Assembly: GCA_019636565.1 (NCBI GenBank)
Contig: JAHBXG010000023.1
Coordinates: 1-62,181 of the forward strand
DNA length: 62,181 nt
Direction of reading: 5' to 3'
Origin: Phycisphaeraceae bacterium
GTDB lineage: Bacteria > Planctomycetota > Phycisphaerae > Phycisphaerales > UBA1924
Below are positions 8,988 to 17,288 of this stretch, in pieces. Under the pieces are notes generated by a model, which was not told the DNA's origin, did not search any database, and was given only the letters and a program-made list of their open reading frames with translations. How positions within the stretch are numbered: position 1 is the stretch's first letter; each line of letters begins with the position of its first letter. The translations under genes and the position numbers were made by a program.

Positions 8988-9767
8988 GTGTTGCGGGATC
9001 GCGAGGCCCAAACTGGTCTCGTTGGCGCGACCCAAAAACTAAGGGTCGTGGCCGCGCGCACTGCCTTCACCCTGATCGACCTCTTGGTGTCGATCTTCAT
9101 CATCGGAATCCTGATCGGACTGCTCCTGCCGTCTATCGCGAAGATCAATGAAGCGACGCGTCGAGTGATGTGCCGCTCGAATGTGCGGCAGGTTTCGATC
9201 GGCGTTTCAATGTACGCCTCGGACAACATTCAGTTCCTTCCGCGGAGCCAATTCGTCTCCAGCTCGGGTGCCGGCCGCGCCGCTTCCACCACCACCATGC
9301 GTCTCGACGAATCGGGAGGCACCCGTGCCCCCAGAGCGGCCGACTACGACGGCCTCGGTCTGCTCTTCTCGCGTGAGTACTTGCTGGCACCCAAAATCTT
9401 CTATTGCCCGTCGCACAAGGGCGCAAATCCCTTCTCGAAATATGCGCCACAGTGGGCCGGTCAACCGGGAACGATCATCGGCAACTACCAGTTCCGCGGC
9501 ACGATGGCCGACGGTTCTCGGATGCTCAACGTCTCGAGCGATGCGTCTTCCGGTGCGCTCATTTCGGACGCGCTTACCAGCCTTCAGGATTTCAGCCATT
9601 CGACCGGCCTGAACGTGATGCGGGGAGACCTTTCGGTCACGTGGCTGCCCGACAACAACAAGCGGATCATCACGATGATCACGAGTGCTGGCAATCGTGA
9701 TCGAAACGTCGGCGATACCTGGCCGATCATGGACCAGGCCATGGGCATGACGGTGCTCGACAAGTAG
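8988..9767 (+). CDS. Type II secretion pseudopilin-like protein
   Basis: A 259-residue protein with a pseudopilin-type N-terminal helix (AFTLIDLLVS followed by a hydrophobic run to LLLPSI) and a soluble domain with the H-x9-DG-like block HSTGLNVMRGD found in planctomycete DUF1559/GspG-like proteins. The classic prepilin motif is G before FTLIE; here Ala sits at the cleavage position and Asp replaces the conserved Glu5. A basic 24-residue leader precedes it. GTG 8988 (or TTG 8991) lies just after GGAGG at 8979-8983. Such proteins are numerous in planctomycetes and their individual roles are unknown. No other secretion-system genes flank it. Confidence 0.75.
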   Translation: MLRDREAQTGLVGATQKLRVVAARTAFTLIDLLVSIFIIGILIGLLLPSIAKINEATRRVMCRSNVRQVSIGVSMYASDNIQFLPRSQFVSSSGAGRAASTTTMRLDESGGTRAPRAADYDGLGLLFSREYLLAPKIFYCPSHKGANPFSKYAPQWAGQPGTIIGNYQFRGTMADGSRMLNVSSDASSGALISDALTSLQDFSHSTGLNVMRGDLSVTWLPDNNKRIITMITSAGNRDRNVGDTWPIMDQAMGMTVLDK

Positions 9768-9807
9768 CCAGCGACCTGCGTTTCCTGATTCGCGCTACCC
9801 TCCGCGC

Positions 9808-10830
9808 ATGAACAAGTCTGCGATCTTCGGATTTTCGACTTTGACCGCGGCTCTCGCTGCGCTGCCCGTGAACGCCCAGTTGGCACCGGAGCGCCTCTAT
9901 TACGGAATCGACCGCGAGATACCAATCGTCGTAGGCGTTCCTGCGGAGAAGCAGGGCGAGGCCGTCATCGAGTTGCTCCGCCCCGTCAGCGCCGAAACCG
10001 TCGCGACCGCTTCCGTTCTTCCCGGCAAGGTCAATCTCGCCACGCTTTTCCCCAATCTCTGGAATTCGAAGACTCCGACTCTGCTTTATGCGCAGCTCTC
10101 CGTCGGGGGCGAGAAGATCGGCCCCGCGCTCGTGCTGCAGCCAATGGTCAGCCCCAAGTACGCTTCGATGCAACCCGGCTCGAACGTGCCCAAGTTCTCC
10201 GTGACCGGGGAGACTTATTCGGGCCTGCGGATCTATGTGGACAAGAACGTTCGCTTCGACACGGATCGGGGCGTGATCGAGTTTCAACTCCGGCCCGATG
10301 TCGCGCCCAACACCGCCTGGAACTTCCGCGAACTCACCGGCGGCGGTTACTACACCGACGTGATCTTCCACCGCATCGTCCCCAAATTGCCGGACGGACA
10401 ACCCTTTGTCATCCAGGTTGGAGACCCCACAGCCACCGGCACTGGCGGCCCGGGCTATTCGATCGACCTCGAACAAAGTTCGCTTCCCCACGATTTCGGC
10501 GTGCTTTCGATGGCACGCTCGCCCGATCCCAACTCCAATGGCTCTCAGGTATTCATCTGCCTGAGCAAAGGAGGCACATCGTTTCTCGATGGGAACTACA
10601 CCGCATTCGGGCAGACGATCAAAGGTGCGGACGTGATTCAGGCAATTGCCGCGGCACCGATCGGCGCCGGTGGCCGACCGTTGGAACCGATGCCCCGGAT
10701 CAAAACCGCCTCGCTCGTGGATGCCGCCCCTTACGGCACCGGCCCCAAGCCCGTCACTGATCCGTCGGCCAAGTCGCAGTCACCCGCGAGCAACGCGCCA
10801 GCTAAAAGCGAAGCACCAGCCCCCCGCTGA
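9808..10830 (+). CDS. Secreted cyclophilin-type peptidyl-prolyl isomerase
   Basis: Predicted exported prolyl isomerase, 340 residues. The signal peptide (about 1-23, VNA) is followed by an N-terminal domain of about 130 residues without a recognised family, then a cyclophilin domain (about 150-305): a TDRGVIEFQLRPDVAP strand, NFRELTGGGYYTDVIFHRIV, a shortened QVGDP block, MARSPDPNSNGSQVFI, and FLDGNYTAFGQTIKG. A Pro/Ala/Ser-rich tail follows. The FHR and SQVFI active-site blocks are present, so activity is plausible. Its last 29 bases overlap, convergently, the 3' end of the beta-barrel gene on the other strand. No good ribosome site precedes ATG 9808, but the signal peptide begins there. Confidence 0.88.
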   Translation: MNKSAIFGFSTLTAALAALPVNAQLAPERLYYGIDREIPIVVGVPAEKQGEAVIELLRPVSAETVATASVLPGKVNLATLFPNLWNSKTPTLLYAQLSVGGEKIGPALVLQPMVSPKYASMQPGSNVPKFSVTGETYSGLRIYVDKNVRFDTDRGVIEFQLRPDVAPNTAWNFRELTGGGYYTDVIFHRIVPKLPDGQPFVIQVGDPTATGTGGPGYSIDLEQSSLPHDFGVLSMARSPDPNSNGSQVFICLSKGGTSFLDGNYTAFGQTIKGADVIQAIAAAPIGAGGRPLEPMPRIKTASLVDAAPYGTGPKPVTDPSAKSQSPASNAPAKSEAPAPR

Positions 10831-11761
10831 GATACAGGCCGGGATCGACCGTGGTATCGCCCAGGGTATCGCGCTGTGAATTCCGCAATTTCAGTTTCTC
10901 GTAAACCACGGCACCGACGCGGGCTTGCACCGTGACATTGGGCGTGGGAGTCCAATCGACACCAAAGGTCACCGGCACACGCTCATCGCTTCCAATTCCG
11001 TTCGGCACGACGCCGTTGTTCTCAAGCCGAAACTCAGAAAAGTCGTACCGCGCGCCGAAGCTCAGTCGCCACTTCTCGTCGATCGCGTAACTGAGGTACA
11101 ACCCCGGCTGATTCTCGTTCGACAGCCGCCACTGCTTGTTGATCTGCCACTCGATTCCCACGATCGGGAAGACATACACGCCGCCGCCGAGCCGCGAACG
11201 AACGAAGACGCCTCCCGTGAGATCGAGGCCCTCCGAAAGCTTGAGAATCATCGCCGCGCCGCCGCCGCCCGTGAAGCCGTCCTCAAAAGCCGCGGAACCC
11301 TCGCCCGCAAAGTTCACATTCCCGATCAGCAAAGACGACAGTGTCTCTGACCACTGCGTCGCGAAGTTGACACCCAACGTGTACGACTGGATGTGCCGCC
11401 ACGGACGCGGATCGCCCGCAACCAGAAGGGCACTCGACGAAAAATCGTACCACGACTGTTCCGAGCCGAACGTCACGCTCAGCCGGTTGCGGGGCGGCAC
11501 CGGCGCCGTGACCGTCAGCCCCATGCCCGTTCGCAAGATGCCGACATCCCCCGTTCCATTGGACAAATCGCCCCGAAATCGGTAGTTCGCCGACACGTCC
11601 AAAACCGCCGTCACCCTCTTGTCGCGTTCCTCGAAGCCCGGGCTCGCGCCCTGGATGTCCTGCCGTGGCCGGGTTGTCGGCTCCTGCGCTGCGGCGGTCT
11701 GCGCGAGCCCGCCCGCGACAGCGAGCACCGTGAGAATCGTGATCGGGCGTATCTGTGTCAT
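10802..11761 (-). CDS. Outer-membrane beta-barrel protein, DUF6268-like
   Basis: A 319-residue protein with a signal peptide (about 1-25, AAA-QE) followed by alternating amphipathic strands rich in Tyr, Phe and Gly, and ending in LVLRF. A terminal Phe after a strand is typical of outer-membrane barrels recognised by BamA. Strand-like segments include YRFRGDLSNG, TFGSEQSWYDFSSS and LSFGARYDFSEFRL. The layout fits the DUF6268 outer-membrane family; no substrate can be named. It converges on the cyclophilin gene with 29 bases of overlap and reads away from the tRNA-Ala gene. Confidence 0.75.
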   Translation of the reverse strand: MTQIRPITILTVLAVAGGLAQTAAAQEPTTRPRQDIQGASPGFEERDKRVTAVLDVSANYRFRGDLSNGTGDVGILRTGMGLTVTAPVPPRNRLSVTFGSEQSWYDFSSSALLVAGDPRPWRHIQSYTLGVNFATQWSETLSSLLIGNVNFAGEGSAAFEDGFTGGGGAAMILKLSEGLDLTGGVFVRSRLGGGVYVFPIVGIEWQINKQWRLSNENQPGLYLSYAIDEKWRLSFGARYDFSEFRLENNGVVPNGIGSDERVPVTFGVDWTPTPNVTVQARVGAVVYEKLKLRNSQRDTLGDTTVDPGLYLSGGLVLRF

Positions 11762-11885
11762 TGGCTGCGGACCATCCTTGTTCCGTCCTTTCAGTCTAGC
11801 GACTGCGAAACCCGCCAGAGCCGAATTCTTTTGCCGCGATCGCCGCGTAAACTCCGTCCCCGTCGAGGCGATCCGCCCGACGCTC

Positions 11886-11958
11886 GGGGCGGTAGCTCAG
11901 TTGGTAGAGCGCCAGCTTTGCAAGCTGGATGTCGGGAGTTCGAATCTCCTCCGCTCCA
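11886..11958 (+). tRNA. tRNA-Ala (anticodon UGC)
   Basis: Complete 73-base cloverleaf. The acceptor GGGGCGG pairs with CCGCTCC and includes the G3-U70 wobble pair, the alanine identity element. The anticodon stem CCAGC/GCTGG holds the loop TTTGCAA, anticodon TGC. The T arm contains GTTCGAATC. The CCA end is not encoded; A73 is followed by TTTTC, which may help termination. Confidence 0.98.
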
Positions 11959-11983
11959 TTTTCTTCCGATCCGGCTTTCGAAC

Positions 11984-13846
11984 TCAACTGCGGCTCGGAT
12001 TCCCCTGTGCCGGCGCCGGAGGCGGGCTGGCTCCGCGGGGCTCCCGCCGCAGCATGTTCGGCCGCTCGCTCGCATCCGCTTTGGCTCGAGGAAGCAGCGT
12101 CGGTGCGCATCCAAGCCGATACGCAACCACAGCCGAATTCGTCGCCGACTGAATCAGGTACTCCTCGATTGCAAGGTTGACCTTGTCGTTCTGCGTGTGC
12201 CAGCCATATCCGTAGTCCGCGCGACCGCCCTCTTCCCAGAAGAAGCCCGGCACGCCCGCCTGATTGAAACTGGCATGATCCGACCCGCCGTGGGTCTTCA
12301 TTGTTTCGCCCGTGTCCTTGATATCCACGTTCAAGAACTTCTTGTCGAAGCGGCTAAAGAAGACGTTGTTCATCGGCGCACTCGCCGCGGCGAGCATCTC
12401 AATCTGAACGTTGGCCGCCTGCACGCCTGCTTGATATCCGGTGCCCCCGTCGTCCACGAACACCGCGCTGATTCCCGCCAGTTCATCCTTGTGCGATTCG
12501 ACGTACCCCTTTGATCCAAGCAACCCCTGCTCCTCCCCGGCCCACAGCACAAACCGGATCGTCCGCAGCGGCTTGGCGTTCACTGCCTTCAGGATTCGGG
12601 CCGCTTCCAGCGTCACCGAACTCCCCGTCCCGTTGTCCGTTGCACCTTGCGAGCCCGGCCCGTCCCAACTGTCGAGGTGGCCCGAGATGATCACGAACTC
12701 GTCTGGATACTTGCTCCCCTTGATCTCCGCGATCACATTGTGCACCGGCACCGGTCCGGCCTTGAAGTGGTGATCGAGATTGAACTCGACCTCCACTTTC
12801 TCGCCGTCCGCCAATCGCGAATTCAGGAAGTCGTAATCGCTGAGCCTTACCTGTACGTGGGGCTGATCATCTTCCGGCCCGTCCCGATCCGTGATCGTCA
12901 GATCGCGCCAGCCGCTGACCGCACCGGTCCAGACGCGCTCGTCCCGGCTCGACGAGATGTAGCCCGCGATTGGCTCAAAAGCCAGCCGCTCCGCCACCGG
13001 AAGTTCCGAAACCGACTTCCCCTCGGCCACTTTCTTGCGGGCTTCCTTCCGCATCTCGTAGCGGGCCGACATCATCGAGCGGATGCCCCGCATCCCGAGG
13101 GCCGGAGGTGCCTGCACGAGCACCCACGCGCCCTTCAGTTCACCTTGGACGGCCTGAAACTCGGCCTCGTCCTTGGGCTCGCGGATCACCGGCCCGCGGA
13201 TCGGTCCATTCGTTCCCATGCTCCACGAGAGCGCCGTCAATTCCACTTCTCGCGCCTTGTTCCATTCGAGTTTCGGCGCCGGCTCGGCCTTCGCCTCTTC
13301 CTTTGACGCGTCTGCCGGCGCTGCGGCAGCGGGCGCCGGATCACGCGTGTTCACGCCCGGTCGCGTTTCCGGTCGCATGGGCCGCGCGAGATAGATCACC
13401 CCGCTGCTCGGCCCTCGGTCAAACCCGATTCCCACGGTCCCCCACTGCTCCATATGTACGTTCGTCAGGCCCCAATCCCGGAACTGCTGGCTCGCCCAAT
13501 CCTGCGCTTTGCGCAGGTTCTCTGAACCGGTCAGCCGCGGCCCTCGCTCCACCGCCAGGGCGTTCAGATTTTTCATCACCTGCGAATGCAGCGCGCCTTC
13601 ACGAACAATCTTCATTGTCTCGTCGTCATCGCCCATTTCGATCGCAGGTACAGGCGTTTCTTTCCCATCTACAACGCTCACCCATTCCGCCGGCTGCCTG
13701 AACGTGATCTCAAGCCCCGCTCGTTCTTGCGTGACCGGGGCACCGTTCGCCTGCCCTTCCGTTGCCGACCTCGCCGACCCGGCGCACGACGCCAGCACCG
13801 ACGAAAACACCGCCAGCCCGATCACGATTCTCATATTTGCTGCCAC
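11984..13846 (-). CDS. M28-family zinc aminopeptidase lipoprotein
   Basis: Exported lipoprotein of 620 residues, probably an aminopeptidase. The lipobox VLASC puts the lipidated Cys at residue 21. After an N-terminal domain with a PA-like insertion, the M28 catalytic domain shows the dizinc ligand blocks: SGHLDSWDGP (His), GATDNGTG (bridging Asp), WAGEEQG (catalytic Glu pair), VDDGGTGY and YGWHTQNDKV (last His). All are intact, so the enzyme should be active. The tail is Pro/Ala-rich and ends 26 bases from the tRNA-Ala gene. GTG 13846 follows GGGAGG by six bases and is preferred over the ATG four codons later. It is divergent from secG. Confidence 0.9.
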   Translation of the reverse strand: MAANMRIVIGLAVFSSVLASCAGSARSATEGQANGAPVTQERAGLEITFRQPAEWVSVVDGKETPVPAIEMGDDDETMKIVREGALHSQVMKNLNALAVERGPRLTGSENLRKAQDWASQQFRDWGLTNVHMEQWGTVGIGFDRGPSSGVIYLARPMRPETRPGVNTRDPAPAAAAPADASKEEAKAEPAPKLEWNKAREVELTALSWSMGTNGPIRGPVIREPKDEAEFQAVQGELKGAWVLVQAPPALGMRGIRSMMSARYEMRKEARKKVAEGKSVSELPVAERLAFEPIAGYISSSRDERVWTGAVSGWRDLTITDRDGPEDDQPHVQVRLSDYDFLNSRLADGEKVEVEFNLDHHFKAGPVPVHNVIAEIKGSKYPDEFVIISGHLDSWDGPGSQGATDNGTGSSVTLEAARILKAVNAKPLRTIRFVLWAGEEQGLLGSKGYVESHKDELAGISAVFVDDGGTGYQAGVQAANVQIEMLAAASAPMNNVFFSRFDKKFLNVDIKDTGETMKTHGGSDHASFNQAGVPGFFWEEGGRADYGYGWHTQNDKVNLAIEEYLIQSATNSAVVAYRLGCAPTLLPRAKADASERPNMLRREPRGASPPPAPAQGNPSRS

Positions 13847-13982
13847 AGACGTCCTCCCGATAGGCGGCAGTTTCCGCCAGGCTCCAGCGTACCGATTCCC
13901 TCTTCCTCAGTTGCGGCAATTCCTCTCATCCACCCCGTCTCGCTCCCCTCGACCTATCATCTCCACCATCCTCGGAGAACGA

Positions 13983-14510
13983 ATGAACCAGATTTTTGAG
14001 TGGTTTATGAACAACCCATGGGCGACCGCGTTGCTCATGGTCCTTTTCATCGCCGTGAGCGCGCTGATGGTCCTCGCCATTCTTATCCAGCGCCCTCAAG
14101 GCGGCGGCCTTTCCGCTGCGTTCGGTGGCGGTTCCGCTGGCTCCGGCCAAACCGCCTTCGGCACCAAAACAGGTGATGCGCTCACGTGGTTCACGATTTC
14201 GGTCTTCGCGGCGTTTCTGCTCTTTGGCATTCTCTTGAACTACGCCACCACGCCGGCCGCCATCGCGCCAGTCCCGGAGGCCACCGCCCCGAGCGGCACC
14301 CAAGGGCCCGCAGGTGCCACACCGACTCAGCCCGATCAGGTTCCACCTGTGAATCCGCCCGCCGACGAAAAATCCGGAGCGGTCACACCCACATCGCCGG
14401 CAACCACCCCCGGCGCATCGCCTGCGGCAGAACCTGCCCCATCTCCCGCGCCTTCAGAGACCCCGGCACCGGCCGATCCCAAACCCGTCGAGCCCGCACC
14501 GAAAAAATAA
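13983..14510 (+). CDS. secG: Preprotein translocase subunit SecG
   Basis: Accessory subunit of the SecYEG channel in the inner membrane. The 175-residue product has two membrane helices (about 14-36 and 63-84) separated by the conserved cytoplasmic loop ILIQRPQGGGLSAAFGG, the SecG hallmark, followed by TAFGTKTGD. The last 85 residues are a low-complexity Pro/Ala/Thr tail, so the protein is about twice the usual size; such tails occur in planctomycetes. ATG 13983 follows GGAG by five bases. The frame is open far upstream, but that part overlaps the divergent peptidase gene. yicC follows after 37 bases, so the two may be co-transcribed. Confidence 0.94.
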   Translation: MNQIFEWFMNNPWATALLMVLFIAVSALMVLAILIQRPQGGGLSAAFGGGSAGSGQTAFGTKTGDALTWFTISVFAAFLLFGILLNYATTPAAIAPVPEATAPSGTQGPAGATPTQPDQVPPVNPPADEKSGAVTPTSPATTPGASPAAEPAPSPAPSETPAPADPKPVEPAPKK

Positions 14511-14547
14511 TGCAGGCTCGAACGCAAACCCTCCCGGGAGAACTGGC

Positions 14548-15426
14548 TTGATCCGGAGCATGACTGGATACGGCGAGGCCGCGGCGCAGGTTGACGGCGC
14601 CCACTACGTCCTCGAAGTTCGCTCGCTGAACAACAAGTACCTGAAAGCCGTGCTCCGACTGCCGGAAGAACTGCAGAGCCTTGAGGCCGAACTCGAAACG
14701 CGACTGCGCGAGAAAATCAGCCGCGGCACCGTCACCATCAACGCTTCGGTCTCCAATCAGACCGAATCCGCAGCGTACGAGATCAACAAGAAAGCACTCA
14801 ACCGCTACATCGAGCAACTCAAGGGCATCGATGGCTCGCCCGCGATCGACTTGGGCGCTCTGCTCGCGCTGCCCGGCGTGCTCCAGCCCCCCGCCGACGC
14901 CGAGGGCCGCTTTGAATCCACCAAAGCCGCGATGCTCGACTTGCTGGACAAAGCGATCAAGCAACTCCAGTCGATGCGTGAGCGAGAAGGCAAGTCGCTT
15001 GTCGCCGATCTTCGCACCCATCACAAGTTCATCGCCGAGCGGCTCCTGCTTGTCGCCGATCGCGCACCGGAAGTAATCGCCGACTACGAACGCCGCCTCC
15101 GCACTCGTATCGATGGGCTGCTGAAAGACGTCGGCGTCAAGATCGACTCTGTCGATCTCGTTCGCGAGATCGCGGCTTACGCCGAACGCACCGACATCGC
15201 GGAAGAGATCAACCGCCTCCGCGCTCACCTCGATCAATTCGAGGAACTCATTTCCAGCAACGAACCCCGCCCGCTGGGCCGCACGCTCGATTTTCTCGCC
15301 CAGGAAATGCTCCGCGAGGCTAACACCATCGCCAGCAAGTCACCCGACGCCACGATCTCGCGCCACGCTGTCGAGATCAAGGGCGCGATCGACCGCATCA
15401 AAGAACAGGCTCAGAACGTCGAATAG
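14548..15426 (+). CDS. yicC: YicC-family endoribonuclease
   Basis: Cytoplasmic protein of 292 residues with both YicC domains: the N-terminal IRSMTGYGEA and LEVRSLNNKYL blocks, and the C-terminal DUF1732 block (EINRLRAHLDQFEELI, then GRTLDFLAQEMLREANTIASKS). Family members are endoribonucleases that affect RNA turnover in E. coli. The TTG at 14548 is the start: GGGAG lies seven bases upstream and the IRSMTGYG block follows directly. In many bacteria gmk lies next to yicC; here the next gene is an unrelated secreted PDZ protein after 129 bases. Confidence 0.93.
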   Translation: MIRSMTGYGEAAAQVDGAHYVLEVRSLNNKYLKAVLRLPEELQSLEAELETRLREKISRGTVTINASVSNQTESAAYEINKKALNRYIEQLKGIDGSPAIDLGALLALPGVLQPPADAEGRFESTKAAMLDLLDKAIKQLQSMREREGKSLVADLRTHHKFIAERLLLVADRAPEVIADYERRLRTRIDGLLKDVGVKIDSVDLVREIAAYAERTDIAEEINRLRAHLDQFEELISSNEPRPLGRTLDFLAQEMLREANTIASKSPDATISRHAVEIKGAIDRIKEQAQNVE

Positions 15427-15555
15427 CGGGGCGAACCCCGGACGAACCGGATACAAACGGCCGGCAAAATCCAAATAATCCTGCTGAACCCGCACCGAAA
15501 TGCCCGGTATAAATGTACTTACGGCAGCCGGGTTACTATTGCATTAGTCGCCACG

Positions 15556-16722
15556 ATGATGAGTCACCACCGTCGCCAATCTCTGTCAGCGCTTTGCCGA
15601 GGCTCGCTTGCCGCCGCGCTGCTCGTCGCTGCGGTTCCGCACGCTTCAATCGCGGCCGGCAACCCGTCGCTTCCCGATCTCAACAGTGACTCGATCGAAG
15701 TGCGCGAAAAGGCCGCTGCCAATCTCCGCGCATGGGCCGGCACTTCGCCCGATCGACTCCTGGCGCTCGTCAACGCCGAGTGCACCCCCGAACAGCGTGA
15801 ACGCCTGATCGGACTGGCGCGAGAAGTCTTCATGGCGACGCCCCGCGGAGCGCTCGGAGTTTCGTTCGGGTCGGTCCGCCAAATTGGAATGCCCGTCGCC
15901 GAAGAGCTTTTCGAAGAGGGCATACCGATCGATATGGCCATCGAGGGATTTGATTCCTTCACGGTGCTCAAAGGCGGCGATCTCCTTCGGTCCATCGATG
16001 GTTCTCGCGTCCGGACCAACACGCAGTGTCAGCAGGAAACCGTCTCCCGAGACAAGGGCCAGGTCGTACAACTTGAAATCGAGCGCGAAGGGCGTCCGAT
16101 GCGGGTCAGCGTCTGCCTGGGGGCACGGAATGACCTCCGCACGCAGCCCTTGCGTCCCGAGATGCTCGAGGCCGCATGGAAATTGCGCCTGGCCCGCAGC
16201 AGGCCGGATCTCACATTGGCTCCCGCAATCGGCGATGTCCCGGCCCAGGCGTGGGCCGAAGCCGATCGCCTGCGCCGCGAGCCCATCGATCCGGAGGCTC
16301 AGATCCGTCGCGCGTCGCTTCAGCAACCCGAACTGCAGATCGAGCGTCTTTTGCCCGATGGCTCGCGACTGAACATCCAGCGTGAAGGGACGCCGACGGC
16401 CGACCTCGTCTCGACCGGCATTCCGCGTGCGCGTGTTTCTTCGGGCACTCCGCAGTCCCGGCTGCTCGCCAATCGTCCGCAGCAGTTTGTCAACGCCCCG
16501 GGCGGTGACCGGGACGCATTGCTCCAGCTTGAGCAGCGCCTTCGTGAAGAGCAATTGAATCTGCTGTCCCGCATCGAAGCGACCAGCCAGCTCGCTAACG
16601 ACCCGAATCTCCCGCGAGAACAGCGCCAAGTCATGCGTCAGACGCTCGACGTGCTCGAGGCCGACCTTGCCGTGAACGAAGCTCGCATCAAGGGCGTCGC
16701 TCGCGCTCGTCGAAATCGTTAG
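15556..16722 (+). CDS. Secreted PDZ-domain protein of unknown role
   Basis: A 388-residue protein with a long signal peptide (about 1-34, IAAG), then about 70 helical residues, then a PDZ-like domain (about 95-185) with GALGVSFGSVRQIG, GGDLLRSIDGSRV and VVQLEIEREGRPM blocks. The rest is charged and helical and ends in a basic coiled-coil-like segment. No protease domain is attached, so it may be a periplasmic adaptor or chaperone. ATG 15556 and 15559 are equivalent candidates. TATAAAT at 15508-15514 is a possible -10 element, but a matching -35 is not obvious. Its stop overlaps the last four bases of the convergent HD gene. Confidence 0.7.
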   Translation: MMSHHRRQSLSALCRGSLAAALLVAAVPHASIAAGNPSLPDLNSDSIEVREKAAANLRAWAGTSPDRLLALVNAECTPEQRERLIGLAREVFMATPRGALGVSFGSVRQIGMPVAEELFEEGIPIDMAIEGFDSFTVLKGGDLLRSIDGSRVRTNTQCQQETVSRDKGQVVQLEIEREGRPMRVSVCLGARNDLRTQPLRPEMLEAAWKLRLARSRPDLTLAPAIGDVPAQAWAEADRLRREPIDPEAQIRRASLQQPELQIERLLPDGSRLNIQREGTPTADLVSTGIPRARVSSGTPQSRLLANRPQQFVNAPGGDRDALLQLEQRLREEQLNLLSRIEATSQLANDPNLPREQRQVMRQTLDVLEADLAVNEARIKGVARARRNR

Positions 16723-17288
16723 GTCTTGCGTGCGGCTCGTTTCAACGCCGCCAGCAGGCTCGCGACCGCCACTTTGCTGACCGCCCTTGTCTTTGCGTCG
16801 CGCTCGGCCAGCGCGATCGCCCGGCGGCATGCATCCAGCCGCTTTGGAACTTCCGCCTTTCCACGCGGGTCGTTCACGCCGTCGATGAGGTTGTCGTACA
16901 CATCGGCCAACTTGATGAGCCTGACGCGCCAGTCCGCCTTCGCGATCCGCCCGTCGTATTCCTTCTCTCGCATCGCCTCGGGAATCGCCATGTTCTTGGT
17001 GAGCGACGCCACCATGCCCGCCACACTCTTCCCGAACCGTTCCAGGATGTCCTCGTAGTCGGTGGTCGTGTCTTCGATGAGGTCGTGCAGCAGCGCTGCC
17101 GCCAAAACTTCCTCGTCGTGGCAGCCGAACATCTCCGACACCGTCATCGCCACGCGAACAACGTGCGCGAAGTACGGCGTGCGCCCGTCGCGGCGAAACT
17201 GGCCGGAGTGCTTGCGCGCTGCAAACGCCGCCGCCTCGCGCCACAAAGCGCCCGGCGGCTCCGAGGCGTTCCGGCGGCGCCCGCTCAC
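16719..17288 (-). CDS. HD-domain phosphohydrolase (SpoT-like hydrolase fold)
   Basis: A 189-residue protein with the HD metal-binding fold: AARKHSGQFRRDGRTPYFAHV, then AALLHDLIEDTTTDYEDI, then VRLIKLADVYDNL. This is the pattern of (p)ppGpp hydrolase domains in the RelA/SpoT superfamily. There is no synthetase, TGS or ACT domain, so it resembles small stand-alone hydrolases of the Mesh1 or YfbR type. The substrate is not known. GTG 17288 overlaps the stop of the upstream GH35 gene as GTGA, suggesting translational coupling, an odd partner for a glycosidase-like protein. The 3' end overlaps the convergent PDZ gene by four bases. Confidence 0.85.
   Translation of the reverse strand: MSGRRRNASEPPGALWREAAAFAARKHSGQFRRDGRTPYFAHVVRVAMTVSEMFGCHDEEVLAAALLHDLIEDTTTDYEDILERFGKSVAGMVASLTKNMAIPEAMREKEYDGRIAKADWRVRLIKLADVYDNLIDGVNDPRGKAEVPKRLDACRRAIALAERDAKTRAVSKVAVASLLAALKRAARKT

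Noticed and set aside
15483..15514. Promoter of the PDZ gene from TATAAAT at 15508
   Set aside because: The -10-like element has no -35 match at the right spacing (CTGAAC is 19 bases away), so no promoter is called.
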